A stretch of DNA of 15,135 nt from Phenylobacterium sp. Lineage in GTDB: Bacteria > Pseudomonadota > Alphaproteobacteria > Caulobacterales > Caulobacteraceae. Every line of letters starts with the position of its first letter. The first letter of the stretch is position 1. The position numbers and the translations under genes were made by a program. The stretch covers positions 1 to 15,135 of the forward strand of contig JAQGIJ010000440.1 in the NCBI GenBank assembly GCA_028291285.1, written 5' to 3'. Under the pieces are notes generated by a model. That model did not search any database, was not told the DNA's origin, and saw only the letters and a list, made by a program, of their open reading frames with translations. Positions 1 to 7,349 of the stretch are shown here, piece after piece.

Positions 1-436
1 CGCCCACGGCGCCGGTCACCGCCCAGCAGCGCGAGCCGCCGACGGGGGCGATGGGCGCGGGCGCAGCCGACGCGGCCGCCAGCAGGCCTGCGACGGCGGC
101 CGTGAACTGTTCGGGCGTGAAGGGCGCCTCGAGGACGTCCGAGCGCTCCAGCCGCAGCAGGTTGCGCACCACGGGCGTCGGCAGCCGCTGGCCGATCAGC
201 AGCACCGGCGCGGGCTCGTCGGTCAGGGCCAGCGCCTGCACGGCGGCGGCGAGCGCCGGCGCCTCCCAGGCGTCGGCGTCCACCAGCACCAGGTCGTAGG
301 CTCCGCTCCGCGCGGCGGCCAGGCGTTCGATGGCGGCCATCTCGGTGGCCGCGCCCTTCAGCGGGTCGCCGGCCAGGTCGCCAAGCGCCGGGCCGACCAG
401 CAGCACGCGCCGGCCGGTCAGCAGGGCAGGGCTCAT
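1..436 (-). CDS. cpaE: CpaE/TadZ-like Flp pilus assembly ATPase, N-terminal part (cut by window edge)
   Basis: Reading from the ATG whose complement is at 434-436, 145 codons lie inside the window and run off its left edge. The first ~120 residues look like a degenerate response-regulator receiver. An RRVLLVG strand starts at residue 9, YDLVLVDAD at 48-56 puts an Asp near the phospho-acceptor place, and SDVLEAPFTPEQF follows near 99-111. An Ala/Pro linker then leads into CWAVTGAVG (137-145), which fits the first strand and start of the deviant Walker A of a MinD-like ATPase. Receiver-like domain plus MinD-like ATPase is the CpaE/TadZ plan, a protein that localises the pilus machine at the pole. 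It starts 35 bases after cpaC, so it is probably in the same operon. The ATPase core is outside the window; the name rests on the N-terminal plan and the neighbours. Confidence 0.72.
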   Translation of the reverse strand, partial: MSPALLTGRRVLLVGPALGDLAGDPLKGAATEMAAIERLAAARSGAYDLVLVDADAWEAPALAAAVQALALTDEPAPVLLIGQRLPTPVVRNLLRLERSDVLEAPFTPEQFTAAVAGLLAAASAAPAPIAPVGGSRCWAVTGAVG

Positions 437-471
437 GGGGATCGCCTTGTTGCTTGCACGCGCCACGGGCT

Positions 472-1806
472 TCACCGCTTCCCGTCGGGGGCGATCGGGC
501 GATCGAGCGCCTCGCCGCGCAGCAGCAGGTCGGGCGTGCTGGGCTCCTCGCCCGGCAGGGTCTGGGTCGCCTGCGCCTTGGCGAAGTCGGACGGCTCCGC
601 GAGCCTGGGCGTGACGATGATCACCAGCTCGGTCTCCGCCCTGCGCCACCGCGCCGACCGGAAGAGGGCGCTCAGCACCGGGATCTCGCCCAGCCCCGGC
701 AGCTGTTTCAGGTCGTTCTGGTAGTCGCGCTGGTAGAGGCCGCCGATGGCCAGCGCCTCGCCGCTGCGCAGCTCCACCACCGTCTTGGTGTTGCGGGTGA
801 TCAGGCCCGGCACCGAGAAGCCCTGGATCTGTATCGAATTGGTCGTATCGAGCTTGCTGACCTCGGGCTCGACCTCGAGCCGGATGAGGCCGTTGTCCTC
901 GACCTCGGGCTTGAAGTCGACCTTCACGCCGTACTTGCGGAACTCCAGCGTGATGGTGTTCTGGCCGTTGCTGCCGCCCTGCGGCACCGGGTAGGGGAAC
1001 TCGCCGCCGGCCAGGAAGCTGGCCTTCTCGCCCGAGAGCGCCACCAGGTTCGGCCGCGCCAGGGTGCGCACCACGCCCTTGGATTCCAGCGCAGCGAGCT
1101 GCACGTCGATGCTCGTATGGCCAGCCCCGCCGGAGAGGTTGAGCAACCCCTTGGCGGTATCTGCGCCGAGCAGGCCCGTGTTGGTGGCGAACTGGAAGGA
1201 GTTGTTCTGCACGCTTCCGGTGACCCCGATGTCGTGCAGGATCGAGCGGCTGGCCTCCAGCACGCGGACCTCCAGGATCACCTGCTGCGAGGCGCGGACC
1301 GTCAGGTTGGAGGTGACGGAATTCGGCGCGTACTTCTCGGCCAGGGCCTTGGCGCGGTTGGCGACGCCGGTGGTGGAGACGTTGCCGGTGAGCAGCAGGC
1401 CTTCGCCGGTCGGGCGCACGCGGATCGCCTCGTTGGGGAAGACCGCGGCGAAGTCCTCCTCCAGCGCCCGCGAGTCGTAGCCCACGCGCACGTCGATGAC
1501 CTCCGCGAGGCGCCCGCCGGGGCCGTAGACCAGGAGGTTGGTTTCGCCCAGGTCCTTGCCCTGGATGTAGAAGCTGTCGCCGCTGGTGGCGACGATGGCG
1601 GCGGTGTCCGGCTGGGCGATGACGATCTTGCTCGCCCGCCCGTCCAGGTGGAACGGCAGCGACTTGTCGCGCGGCACGAAGATGGTCCGGTGGCGGACGG
1701 GGACGCTGTGGAACACCTCGGCCGGCGCGGGCGCGGCGAGGGCCAGGCTCAGCGCGCCGGCGGCGGCGCCGGCGAGCAGGCGGGAAAGCACGGGAACGCG
1801 GGTCAT
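472..1806 (-). CDS. cpaC: Flp pilus secretin CpaC/RcpA
   Basis: This 444-residue protein should form the outer-membrane secretin ring through which the Flp (Tad) pilus exits. A signal peptide spans residues 1-29 (VLSRLLAGAAAGALSLALA core, cleavage near APA|E). The N-terminal pilus-secretin domain covers about 40-108. A short BON-like region near 112-170 contains LLLTGNVST. The secretin domain runs from about 236 to 402. Hallmarks are AGGEFPYP at 266-273, VPGLITRNT at 332-340, SGEALAIGGL at 348-357 and the C-terminal LPGLGEIPVLSALF at 369-382, then LVIIVTPRL. It starts 5 bases after the cpaB stop, so the two are probably translationally coupled. The gene is intact. The family and the neighbours agree; the only doubt is which of possibly several Tad loci in the genome this is. 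Confidence 0.95.
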   Translation of the reverse strand: MTRVPVLSRLLAGAAAGALSLALAAPAPAEVFHSVPVRHRTIFVPRDKSLPFHLDGRASKIVIAQPDTAAIVATSGDSFYIQGKDLGETNLLVYGPGGRLAEVIDVRVGYDSRALEEDFAAVFPNEAIRVRPTGEGLLLTGNVSTTGVANRAKALAEKYAPNSVTSNLTVRASQQVILEVRVLEASRSILHDIGVTGSVQNNSFQFATNTGLLGADTAKGLLNLSGGAGHTSIDVQLAALESKGVVRTLARPNLVALSGEKASFLAGGEFPYPVPQGGSNGQNTITLEFRKYGVKVDFKPEVEDNGLIRLEVEPEVSKLDTTNSIQIQGFSVPGLITRNTKTVVELRSGEALAIGGLYQRDYQNDLKQLPGLGEIPVLSALFRSARWRRAETELVIIVTPRLAEPSDFAKAQATQTLPGEEPSTPDLLLRGEALDRPIAPDGKR

Positions 1807-1811
1807 GAAAC

Positions 1812-2738
1812 TTATCCGTTCGACGCTGGGCTGCCGCTGTCAGCGGACGCGGCGGGCTTCGCAGCCGGCGGGGGCGGGGGCGCGGCGTGGCCGCCGCCAT
1901 TGCCGCGGCGCTCCCCCTGGATGATCAGGATCGGCCCGCTGTAGCGGATGGAGAGGGTGCGCCCCGCGGCGCGGACCGGGGCTGCGGCCGGGCCGCCGCC
2001 GGCGAACTGGCTGGTGCGCACCGGCGCGGTGGAGGCCGCCTCGGCCGAGCCGGTGCGGCGCAGCGCCAGCGACAGCTTGCCGAGGTCGGCGGCGACCGCC
2101 AGCTTCTGGCTGTCCTCGACGCTGACCTCGAGGGTCGCGGTCGAAGGGGTGGCGGGCTTGTTCGACGCCAGGTCGGCGTTCAGGTCGATGGCCAGCACGC
2201 GGACGTCCTGCAGCACCACCTGGGAGACGAAGTTGTGCGCCGGCCCCATCGGGTTCATGTCGCGCAGCATCACCACGTCGACGCGGTCGCCCGGCAGGGC
2301 GTGGCCGCCGACGCCGGAGACGTCGCTCACCCTGATGGTGTAGGCGCGCAGGCCCTCGCCGATCTCGGCGGCGACCGAGGCCCGGGCGCCCGGGCCGGAG
2401 AGCTTGGCCGGCAGCACCGGCTCGCGCGCGGCGATCGGCGTCAGCACCACAGGGGCGCCGCCATGATCGGCGGACAGCACCGCTGCGACGGTGGTGAAGG
2501 CGCCTTCCGGGGCGGCCTCGGCCGGCACGCGGATCAGCCGCAGGTGATCGGCGTCGACCTTGTCGCCGAACTTCATCGGGCGGGAGGCGATGACCACGGG
2601 CACGCCTGCGCTCGCCTCGCCGGCGACGCCCGGAACCTTGGCGATGGCCTGGTTCGGCAGGACGGTCTTGGCGACCACGAGGGCCGCCAGGCCGAGCACC
2701 GCGGAGACCCCCAGGCTGACGATGGTGACGACGCGCAT
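1812..2738 (-). CDS. cpaB: Flp pilus assembly protein CpaB/RcpC
   Basis: The protein has 308 residues and is the first gene of the pilus operon seen here. A single N-terminal membrane anchor (about 4-25, IVSLGVSAVLGLAALVV) precedes a SAF-type domain from about residue 46 (VPVVIASRPMKFGDKV). The RcpC-like domain follows, with GEGLRAYTIRVSDVSGVGG near 128-146 and PGDRVDVVM. The C-terminus is low-complexity, rich in Pro, Ala and Gly, including a run of six prolines. In the family CpaB is a periplasmic, inner-membrane-anchored partner of the secretin. No clear Shine-Dalgarno precedes the ATG. Upstream bases on the coding strand carry an A7 run followed by CCGGGCG. The prepilin and prepilin peptidase genes that often precede cpaB are absent: the next gene upstream is a divergent aldo/keto reductase. 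Confidence 0.93.
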   Translation of the reverse strand: MRVVTIVSLGVSAVLGLAALVVAKTVLPNQAIAKVPGVAGEASAGVPVVIASRPMKFGDKVDADHLRLIRVPAEAAPEGAFTTVAAVLSADHGGAPVVLTPIAAREPVLPAKLSGPGARASVAAEIGEGLRAYTIRVSDVSGVGGHALPGDRVDVVMLRDMNPMGPAHNFVSQVVLQDVRVLAIDLNADLASNKPATPSTATLEVSVEDSQKLAVAADLGKLSLALRRTGSAEAASTAPVRTSQFAGGGPAAAPVRAAGRTLSIRYSGPILIIQGERRGNGGGHAAPPPPPAAKPAASADSGSPASNG

Positions 2739-2790
2739 TGGCCAAACGCCCGGTTTTTTTCTATTGGTTTCGTAAGGTTAGCGAGCGGGA

Positions 2791-2830
2791 CTTGCGATAT
2801 CGCGAACAAACGCGGTGAACGGATCGCAAG
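2791..2830. promoter_or_regulatory. Inverted repeat in the cpaB/aldo-keto reductase divergent spacer
   Basis: CTTGCGAT at 2791-2798 is repeated as its exact reverse complement ATCGCAAG at 2823-2830, with 24 bases between. The left arm also lies in the 10-base perfect palindrome GCGATATCGC (2794-2803). It sits in the 183-base spacer between two divergent genes, 53 bases upstream of cpaB and 92 upstream of the reductase, so a regulator site is plausible. The binding protein is unknown, and an 8-base inverted repeat can occur by chance. Confidence 0.25.
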
Positions 2831-2921
2831 CAATCTGAATAGCGCGGCTATCCCGCCGCTGGCGCGAGCGCTGCGCCGGGGGCTAGTCTCTGCGCCGATC
2901 ATCGAGGACGGGGAGACGACC

Positions 2922-3860
2922 ATGCAGATGCGCAGGCTGGGCAATTCGGGTCTGGAGGTCAGCGAGGTGGGCCTCGGCTGCAACAACTTCGGCATGCGCA
3001 ACGACCAGGCGCAGACGCAAGCCGTCGTCGACGCCGCGATCAAGGCCGGGATCACCCTGTTCGACACCGCCGACATCTATGGCGGCACGCAGTCGGAGGT
3101 CTTCCTCGGCAAGGCGCTGGGCAAGCGTCGCCAGCAGGTGATCGTGGCCAGCAAGTTCGGCCTGCAGGTCGGCGACGACGAGACCAAGAAGGGCGCCTCG
3201 CGGCGCTGGATCCTGCGGGCGGTGGAGGACAGCCTGACCCGTCTGGGCACGGACTACATCGACCTCTACCAGCTGCACTTCCCCGATCCGGAGACGCCCA
3301 TCGACGAGACCCTGCGCGCGCTCGACGAGCTCGTGACCCAGGGCAAGGTGCGCCACATCGGCAACTCCAACTTCAAAGGCTGGCAGATCGCCGACGCGGA
3401 CTGGACCGCCCGCACCGACCACCGCACCCGCTTCGTCTCGGCGCAGAACCAGTTCTCGCTGATCGAGCAGGACGCCGCGAGCGAGGTGTTGCCGGCCTGC
3501 GAGCGCTTCGGCCTGGGCTTCCTGCCCTTCTTCCCGCTGGCCTCGGGCCTGCTCTCGGGCAAGTACCGCCGCGGCGAGCCGCCGCCGCAGGGCACGCGGC
3601 TGGCCGGCATGGGCCGCCGCGGCGCGGCCGCGCTGAGCGAGAAGAACTTCGACGCGCTGGAGAAGCTGGAGGCCTGGGCCAAGGACCGCGGCCACAGCCT
3701 GCTGGACCTCGCCTTCGCCTGGCTGCTCGGCTATCCGGCGGTCTCGTCCGTCATCGCCGGCGCCACCTCGCCGGAGCAGGTGCGCACCAACGCCGCCACC
3801 TCCGGCTGGGCGCTGACCGCGGACGAGGTCAAGGAGGTCGGCAAGCTCGCGGCAGGCTGA
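2922..3860 (+). CDS. Aldo/keto reductase
   Basis: This 312-residue NADPH-type oxidoreductase of the AKR superfamily is full length and resembles the YajO/YghZ-like bacterial group. The start [19 protein letters not shown] is the usual AKR opening, which fixes the ATG at 2922; GGGGAGA at 2910-2916 is a fair ribosome binding site. The catalytic tetrad is visible: Asp48 and Tyr53 (DTADIYGG), Lys78 (ASKFG) and His119 (YQLHFPD). [11 protein letters not shown] and [12 protein letters not shown] are the conserved substrate-loop and cofactor-binding C-terminal segments. The physiological substrate cannot be told from sequence. It stands alone, divergent from the pilus operon and only 4 bases from the convergent small gene at 3865-4083. 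Confidence 0.94.
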   Translation: MQMRRLGNSGLEVSEVGLGCNNFGMRNDQAQTQAVVDAAIKAGITLFDTADIYGGTQSEVFLGKALGKRRQQVIVASKFGLQVGDDETKKGASRRWILRAVEDSLTRLGTDYIDLYQLHFPDPETPIDETLRALDELVTQGKVRHIGNSNFKGWQIADADWTARTDHRTRFVSAQNQFSLIEQDAASEVLPACERFGLGFLPFFPLASGLLSGKYRRGEPPPQGTRLAGMGRRGAAALSEKNFDALEKLEAWAKDRGHSLLDLAFAWLLGYPAVSSVIAGATSPEQVRTNAATSGWALTADEVKEVGKLAAG

Positions 3861-3864
3861 ACGC

Positions 3865-4083
3865 TCAGGCGTGCAGCGCCGCCTCCGTGGCTTCGATCTC
3901 GTCCTTGATCCAGTCGTGGCCGTTGGTCACCAGCACGCCTTCGATCGCCTCCATATGGGCCGCGAGGCGAACGCGGATGTCTTCGGCGACGTCAGGCTGG
4001 GTGGCCACCCAGCGCGAGATCTGGTGGATGGCGAAGGCGCTGTGCAGCGCGAGACGCTCGAGCTGCTCGGGGGACAGTTTCAT
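3865..4083 (-). CDS. Small hypothetical protein (72 aa)
   Basis: Not recognised. The 72-residue product is mostly predicted helix, acidic, with no signal peptide or membrane segment: [17 protein letters not shown] at the start, then [17 protein letters not shown] and an Asp/Glu/Ala-rich end ([13 protein letters not shown]). Support for its being real is a good ribosome binding site, AAGGAG 7 bases before the ATG on the minus strand, and a normal amino-acid mix unlike the Arg/Pro/Ala-rich shadow frames nearby. It lies 64 bases downstream of the DUF899 gene on the same strand and could be co-transcribed. It ends 4 bases from the stop of the convergent aldo/keto reductase. Confidence 0.6.
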   Translation of the reverse strand: MKLSPEQLERLALHSAFAIHQISRWVATQPDVAEDIRVRLAAHMEAIEGVLVTNGHDWIKDEIEATEAALHA

Positions 4084-4093
4084 CGCTGAGCTC

Positions 4094-4124
4094 CTTGCGG
4101 TGGCGCAAGCCTAGCACGTCGTGC
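4094..4124 (-). promoter_or_regulatory. Two short inverted repeats ahead of the 72-aa gene
   Basis: CTTGCG (4094-4099) pairs with CGCAAG (4104-4109) around a 4-base loop. GCACG (4114-4118) pairs with CGTGC (4120-4124) around one base. On the minus strand the first hairpin's last arm runs into the AAGGAG ribosome binding site of the 72-aa gene, so folding could limit its translation. It could equally be a weak terminator of the DUF899 gene, though there is no T-run. Confidence 0.28.
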
Positions 4125-4147
4125 GCCGCCCTCCGACGCCCGACCTT

Positions 4148-4861
4148 TCAGTCTCCATACTCAAGCTTGGGATACCAGTCCGGACGGCGGCCGCCGGGCG
4201 TGAAGTCAAGCACCGTCCACAGCGGCGAGAGGTCCGGCGCGCCGCGGGGATCCTGGCCGGGGTCGGCGGTCCCGCCGGTCATCTCGCCGGACCAGAAGTG
4301 GCGGATCGTCCCGTTGTCGCGGGTGAAGACGTTGAGGGCGGGGATGTCCGAGCCGTCCGGGGCGATCGCGAAGTAGTCGCGCGAATAGGCGCCGCCCACG
4401 TCGCTGTAGAGCCTGAGGTTGTCCCAGCCACGCTCCCGCTTCCAGGCGACCAGGCGCTCGATCGGCGAGCGGGCGATCGCCACCAGCGAGACGTTCTGGC
4501 CGATGTCGGCGGCGTTGGCGTCCCAGGCGCCCAGCACATTGGTGCACATCGGGCACGGGCGCTCGCGCTGCGGCCCGAACATGTAGCTGTAGGCGACCAG
4601 GGTGGGCTTGTCGGCGAACAGGCCCGCGAGGTCGGTGCGCCCCTCCTCGCCGACGAACCGGTAGTCGCCGGTGACCTCGCCGCCCGGCGGCAGGGCGCGG
4701 CGCATCTCGGCGACCCGCTCGATATGGCGGCGCAGCTCGATCTCCTCGGCCAGCAGCGCCGTGCGCGCGGCGCGGTAGGCGGCGCTCTCGTGCGGAATGC
4801 GGACGGGATTGTTCCGGGCCAGCTCGGCGGCCGGCGTGAGGGTGGCGGCGTTGGCGTTCAT
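4148..4861 (-). CDS. DUF899 family thioredoxin-like protein
   Basis: The 237-residue product matches the DUF899 family (thioredoxin-like fold, function not established; sometimes listed as putative dithiol-disulfide isomerase). Visible family marks are PHESAAYRAARTALLAEEIELR near 23-44, helix RHIERVAEMRRALPPGG, DYRFVGEEG near 66-74, and YSYMFGPQRERPCPMC with a CPMC redox-like motif at 103-106. DVGGAYSRDYF follows near 154-164, then NVFTRDNGTIRHFW near 177-190. The C-terminus ends in RRPDWYPKLEYGD. The frame stays open far upstream (to 6202), but the start at 4861 is right because GGAGG lies 6 bases before it and homology begins there. It diverges from the CoA-transferase gene across a 153-base spacer with no clear promoter consensus. 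Confidence 0.92.
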   Translation of the reverse strand: MNANAATLTPAAELARNNPVRIPHESAAYRAARTALLAEEIELRRHIERVAEMRRALPPGGEVTGDYRFVGEEGRTDLAGLFADKPTLVAYSYMFGPQRERPCPMCTNVLGAWDANAADIGQNVSLVAIARSPIERLVAWKRERGWDNLRLYSDVGGAYSRDYFAIAPDGSDIPALNVFTRDNGTIRHFWSGEMTGGTADPGQDPRGAPDLSPLWTVLDFTPGGRRPDWYPKLEYGD

Positions 4862-5000
4862 CTGAAGCCTCCGGTCTTGGTTGGGCGATCCAAGGACGGC
4901 GCGCGGGGCGTCGATCCGACATCTGCGCCCCGGCCTGCCGCCGCGGCAAGGGTGGCGGCGGGCGCGGACGCGCGATAAAGCCCGGCAAGTCCATCGGTCG

Positions 5001-5008
5001 GGAGGAGA
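5001..5008 (+). promoter_or_regulatory. Ribosome binding site fixing the GTG start of the CoA-transferase
   Basis: GGAGGAGA lies 6 bases upstream of GTG at 5015. No in-frame ATG competes, and the family's conserved N-terminus (L-GLRVVE) begins at residue 5 of this reading, so GTG is taken as the start. Confidence 0.65.
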
Positions 5009-5014
5009 GCTCGC

Positions 5015-6232
5015 GTGTACGATCTTCTGAAGGGCCTGCGGGTGGTGGAGGGGTCGGCCTTCGTCGCCGGGCCGAGCTGCGGCCTCTACCTCGCCCAGCT
5101 GGGCGCCGAGGTGATCCGCTTCGACGCCATCGGCGGCGGCCCGGACTTCAACCGCTGGCCGCTGAACGCCTCGGGAAAGAGCCTCTATTGGGAGGGGCTG
5201 AACAAGTCGAAGAAGTCGATCGCCATCGACCTGTCGCGCCCCGAGGGCCGCGAGCTGGCCCAGCGGCTGGCCGCCGCGCCCGGCGAGAACGGCGGCCTTT
5301 TCGTCACCAACTTCCCGGTCTCGGGCTTCCTCTCCTATGACGCGCTGAAGGCGCTGCGCGAGGACCTGATCTGCGTGCGTGTCATGGGCTGGGCCGACGG
5401 CGGGCCGGCGGTCGACTACACCATCAACGCCGCGGTCGGCGTGCCGCTGATGACCGGCCCGGCCGACGACACCCGCCCGGTGAACCACGTGCTGCCGGCC
5501 TGGGACCTGCTCACCGGCGCCTACGCCGCCTTCACCCTGGTTTCGGCCCTGATGGCCCGGCGCGCCACCGGCCAAGGGCGCGAGATCCGCATTCCGCTCT
5601 CCGACATCGCCGCGTCCACTCTCGCCAACCTCGGCATGACCGCCGAGACGAAGCTGCTCGGCCATCAGCGCGGGCGGATGGGCAACGAGCTCTACGGCGC
5701 GTTCGGCCGCGACTTCGTCACCCGCGACGGCAAGCGCATCATGCTGGTGGCGATCACCGCCCGGCAATGGGCCGGCATCCTGGAGGTGCTGGGAATCGCC
5801 GAACCGGTGGCCGTCATCGAGGCCGAGCTCGGCGTCGCCTTCGGCAAGGACGAGGGGCTGCGCTTCGAGCACCGCGCGCGCCTGATGCCGCTGTTCGACG
5901 CCGCCTTCGCCGGCAAGGACCTGGCGGCGCTGACGCCCGCCTTCGAGAGCCTGGGCGTCTGCTGGGGGCCCTACCAGCCGCTGGAGGCGGCGCTGGCCGA
6001 CCCGCGCCTGTTCGCCGGCAATCCGGTGTTCCAGGAGCTGACGCACCCGAGCGGCGAGCGCTATCCCGCGCCGGGCCCGGCCGCCACCATCCCGCAGGAC
6101 CGCCGCGGCGACGTCCGCATCGCCCCGACGCTTGGTCAGCATACGGACGAGGTGCTGTCCGAGCTGCTGGGCCTGTCCTCCGGCGAGATCGCCAGGCTGC
6201 ACGACCAGGGCCTGGTGGCCAGCGCGCGATAG
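5015..6232 (+). CDS. Family III CoA-transferase (CaiB/BaiF type)
   Basis: This 405-residue enzyme would move CoA from one thioester to a carboxylic acid. It has the usual family length. L-GLRVVEGSAFVAGPSCGLYLAQLGAEVI (5-34) is the standard nucleotide-binding start, and KSIAIDLSRPEGRELAQRL (67-85) follows. Asp163 in PAWDLLTGAYAA lies where family III enzymes carry their acyl-accepting aspartate. ARRATGQGREIRIPLSD (181-197) is another family block, and LGQHTDEVL near the C-terminus is typical. The start is GTG with a strong ribosome binding site. The stop overlaps the ribosome binding site of the enoyl-CoA hydratase gene, so the two form an operon. Together they suggest activation, then hydration, of an unsaturated acyl-CoA. 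The acid itself cannot be inferred. Confidence 0.94.
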   Translation: MYDLLKGLRVVEGSAFVAGPSCGLYLAQLGAEVIRFDAIGGGPDFNRWPLNASGKSLYWEGLNKSKKSIAIDLSRPEGRELAQRLAAAPGENGGLFVTNFPVSGFLSYDALKALREDLICVRVMGWADGGPAVDYTINAAVGVPLMTGPADDTRPVNHVLPAWDLLTGAYAAFTLVSALMARRATGQGREIRIPLSDIAASTLANLGMTAETKLLGHQRGRMGNELYGAFGRDFVTRDGKRIMLVAITARQWAGILEVLGIAEPVAVIEAELGVAFGKDEGLRFEHRARLMPLFDAAFAGKDLAALTPAFESLGVCWGPYQPLEAALADPRLFAGNPVFQELTHPSGERYPAPGPAATIPQDRRGDVRIAPTLGQHTDEVLSELLGLSSGEIARLHDQGLVASAR

Positions 6233-6243
6233 GAGCCGATCCC

Positions 6244-7023
6244 ATGCCCGAGACGATCAAGATCGAGGACGCGGCGCCCGGCGTCGTGGTCATCGCCTTC
6301 AACCGCCCGGAGGCGGCGAACGCCCTTTCGACCCGGATGGGGGAGGAGCTGCTTGCGGCCTGGGGCGCGCTGTCAGGCCGCGAGGACCTGCGCTGCGTGA
6401 TCCTGCGCGGCGAGGGCAAGCACTTCCAGGCCGGCGCCGACCTGAAGGAGCGCAACGGCATGAGCGACGAGGCCTGGGCCGCCCAGCATCGCCTGTTCGA
6501 GGCGATGATCCGCGCCCAGCTCGCCTGTCCGGCGCCGGTGATCGCCGCGGTGCACGGGGCGGCGATGGGCGGGGGCGCGGAGATGACGCTGGCCGCCGAC
6601 TTCGCCTACGCCGCCGAGGGCGCGCGCTTCGGCCTGCCGGAGGTGACGCTGGGGATCATGCCGGGCCTCGGCGGGACGCAGAACCTGCTCCGCGCGGTGG
6701 GCCCGCGCCGGGCGCTGGAGCTGCTGGTCACCGGCCGGCACTTCACCGCTCAGGAGGCGCTGGACTGGGGCGTGGTCAACGGGGTCGCCCCGCCCGAGGC
6801 GCTGATGGATACGGTGCTGGCGGTGGCCGGGAAGATCGCAGCCAACGCGCCGCTGTCGGTCAAGGCGCTGAAGGCCGTGGTCCGCCAGGGCGCCGACATG
6901 GAGCTGCCGGGGGCCATGGACTTCGAGGTCGAGCTCTACAACCAGCTGTTCCGCAGCGCCGACCGGCGCGAGGGCGTGGGCGCCTTCAACGACAAGCGCA
7001 CGCCGGCCTTCCAGGGGCGCTGA
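6244..7023 (+). CDS. Enoyl-CoA hydratase/isomerase (crotonase family)
   Basis: The protein has 259 residues, the normal size for a single-domain crotonase. It binds an enoyl-CoA in an oxyanion hole and, with two glutamates, adds water across the double bond. FQAGADLKE (61-69) and HGAAMGGGAEM (104-114) form the oxyanion hole. Glu113 (GGGAEM) and Glu133 (GLPEVTLG) match the two catalytic glutamates of rat mitochondrial enoyl-CoA hydratase, so hydratase activity is plausible. MPGLGGTQNLLRAVG (139-153) is the conserved loop after the active site. The ribosome binding site AGGAG (6231-6235) overlaps the stop of the CoA-transferase, which indicates co-translation. The specific substrate is unknown. 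Confidence 0.95.
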   Translation: MPETIKIEDAAPGVVVIAFNRPEAANALSTRMGEELLAAWGALSGREDLRCVILRGEGKHFQAGADLKERNGMSDEAWAAQHRLFEAMIRAQLACPAPVIAAVHGAAMGGGAEMTLAADFAYAAEGARFGLPEVTLGIMPGLGGTQNLLRAVGPRRALELLVTGRHFTAQEALDWGVVNGVAPPEALMDTVLAVAGKIAANAPLSVKALKAVVRQGADMELPGAMDFEVELYNQLFRSADRREGVGAFNDKRTPAFQGR

Positions 7024-7082
7024 GGCGCGACGGAACCGCCACCCCGGCCCGCGCGTATCCGCAGCCGAGCTGGAGGAAGATC

Positions 7083-7319
7083 ATGCGGAAGATTGTGACG
7101 ATCGTCGCTGCGGCGCTGGCGCTGAGCGCCGCGGCCGCCGGTGCGGCCGACGCCAAAGGCTGCCTGAAGGGCGCGGCGGTGGGCGGTGTGGCCGGCCACG
7201 TCATGGGCCATCACGGCGTCGCCGGCGCGGCCGTGGGGTGCGCCGTCGGCCACCACCAGGCGAACAAGAAGGCCAGGGCTCAGGCGCCCACTCAAGCGCA
7301 AGCCAAGCCTGCGCGCTGA
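7083..7319 (+). CDS. Small exported glycine-zipper protein (78 aa)
   Basis: The 78-residue product has a clear signal peptide (MRKIVTIVAAALALSAAAAG, cleavage probably after AADA at residue 24). A glycine-zipper segment follows, in which Gly recurs every few residues (GAAVGGVAGHVMG, then GVAGAAVGCAVGHH), with several His (GHHG, GHHQ) and two Cys. The tail is rich in Ala, Gln and Lys. GGAGG lies 6 bases before the ATG, supporting the start. Glycine-zipper segments of this type pack in membranes and occur in small outer-membrane or periplasmic proteins; the role here is unknown. It is 59 bases after the enoyl-CoA hydratase and might share its transcript, but nothing links it functionally. Confidence 0.78.
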   Translation: MRKIVTIVAAALALSAAAAGAADAKGCLKGAAVGGVAGHVMGHHGVAGAAVGCAVGHHQANKKARAQAPTQAQAKPAR

Positions 7320-7349
7320 GCTGGCGAAGTCCGGGCGGAAGCGGACGCC

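Noticed and set aside
454..1944. Long open frame (496 codons) on the plus strand across cpaC and the cpaB end
   Set aside because: It is antisense to a clear secretin gene, rich in Arg/Ala/Gly/His with no family motif; long empty frames opposite real genes are expected at this GC content.
2739..2790. A CtrA box upstream of cpaB (GTAAGGTTAG region)
   Set aside because: The two half-sites do not have the 7-base spacing and one is degenerate, so it does not meet the consensus.
1887..2921. Plus-strand open frame running into the aldo/keto reductase as a possible fusion
   Set aside because: The upstream part is antisense to cpaB and spacer DNA without domain character; the AKR N-terminus at 2922 is standard.
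4862..6202. Upstream extension of the DUF899 frame across the CoA-transferase gene on the minus strand
   Set aside because: The DUF899 homology and ribosome binding site start at 4861; the rest is low-complexity shadow opposite the CoA-transferase.
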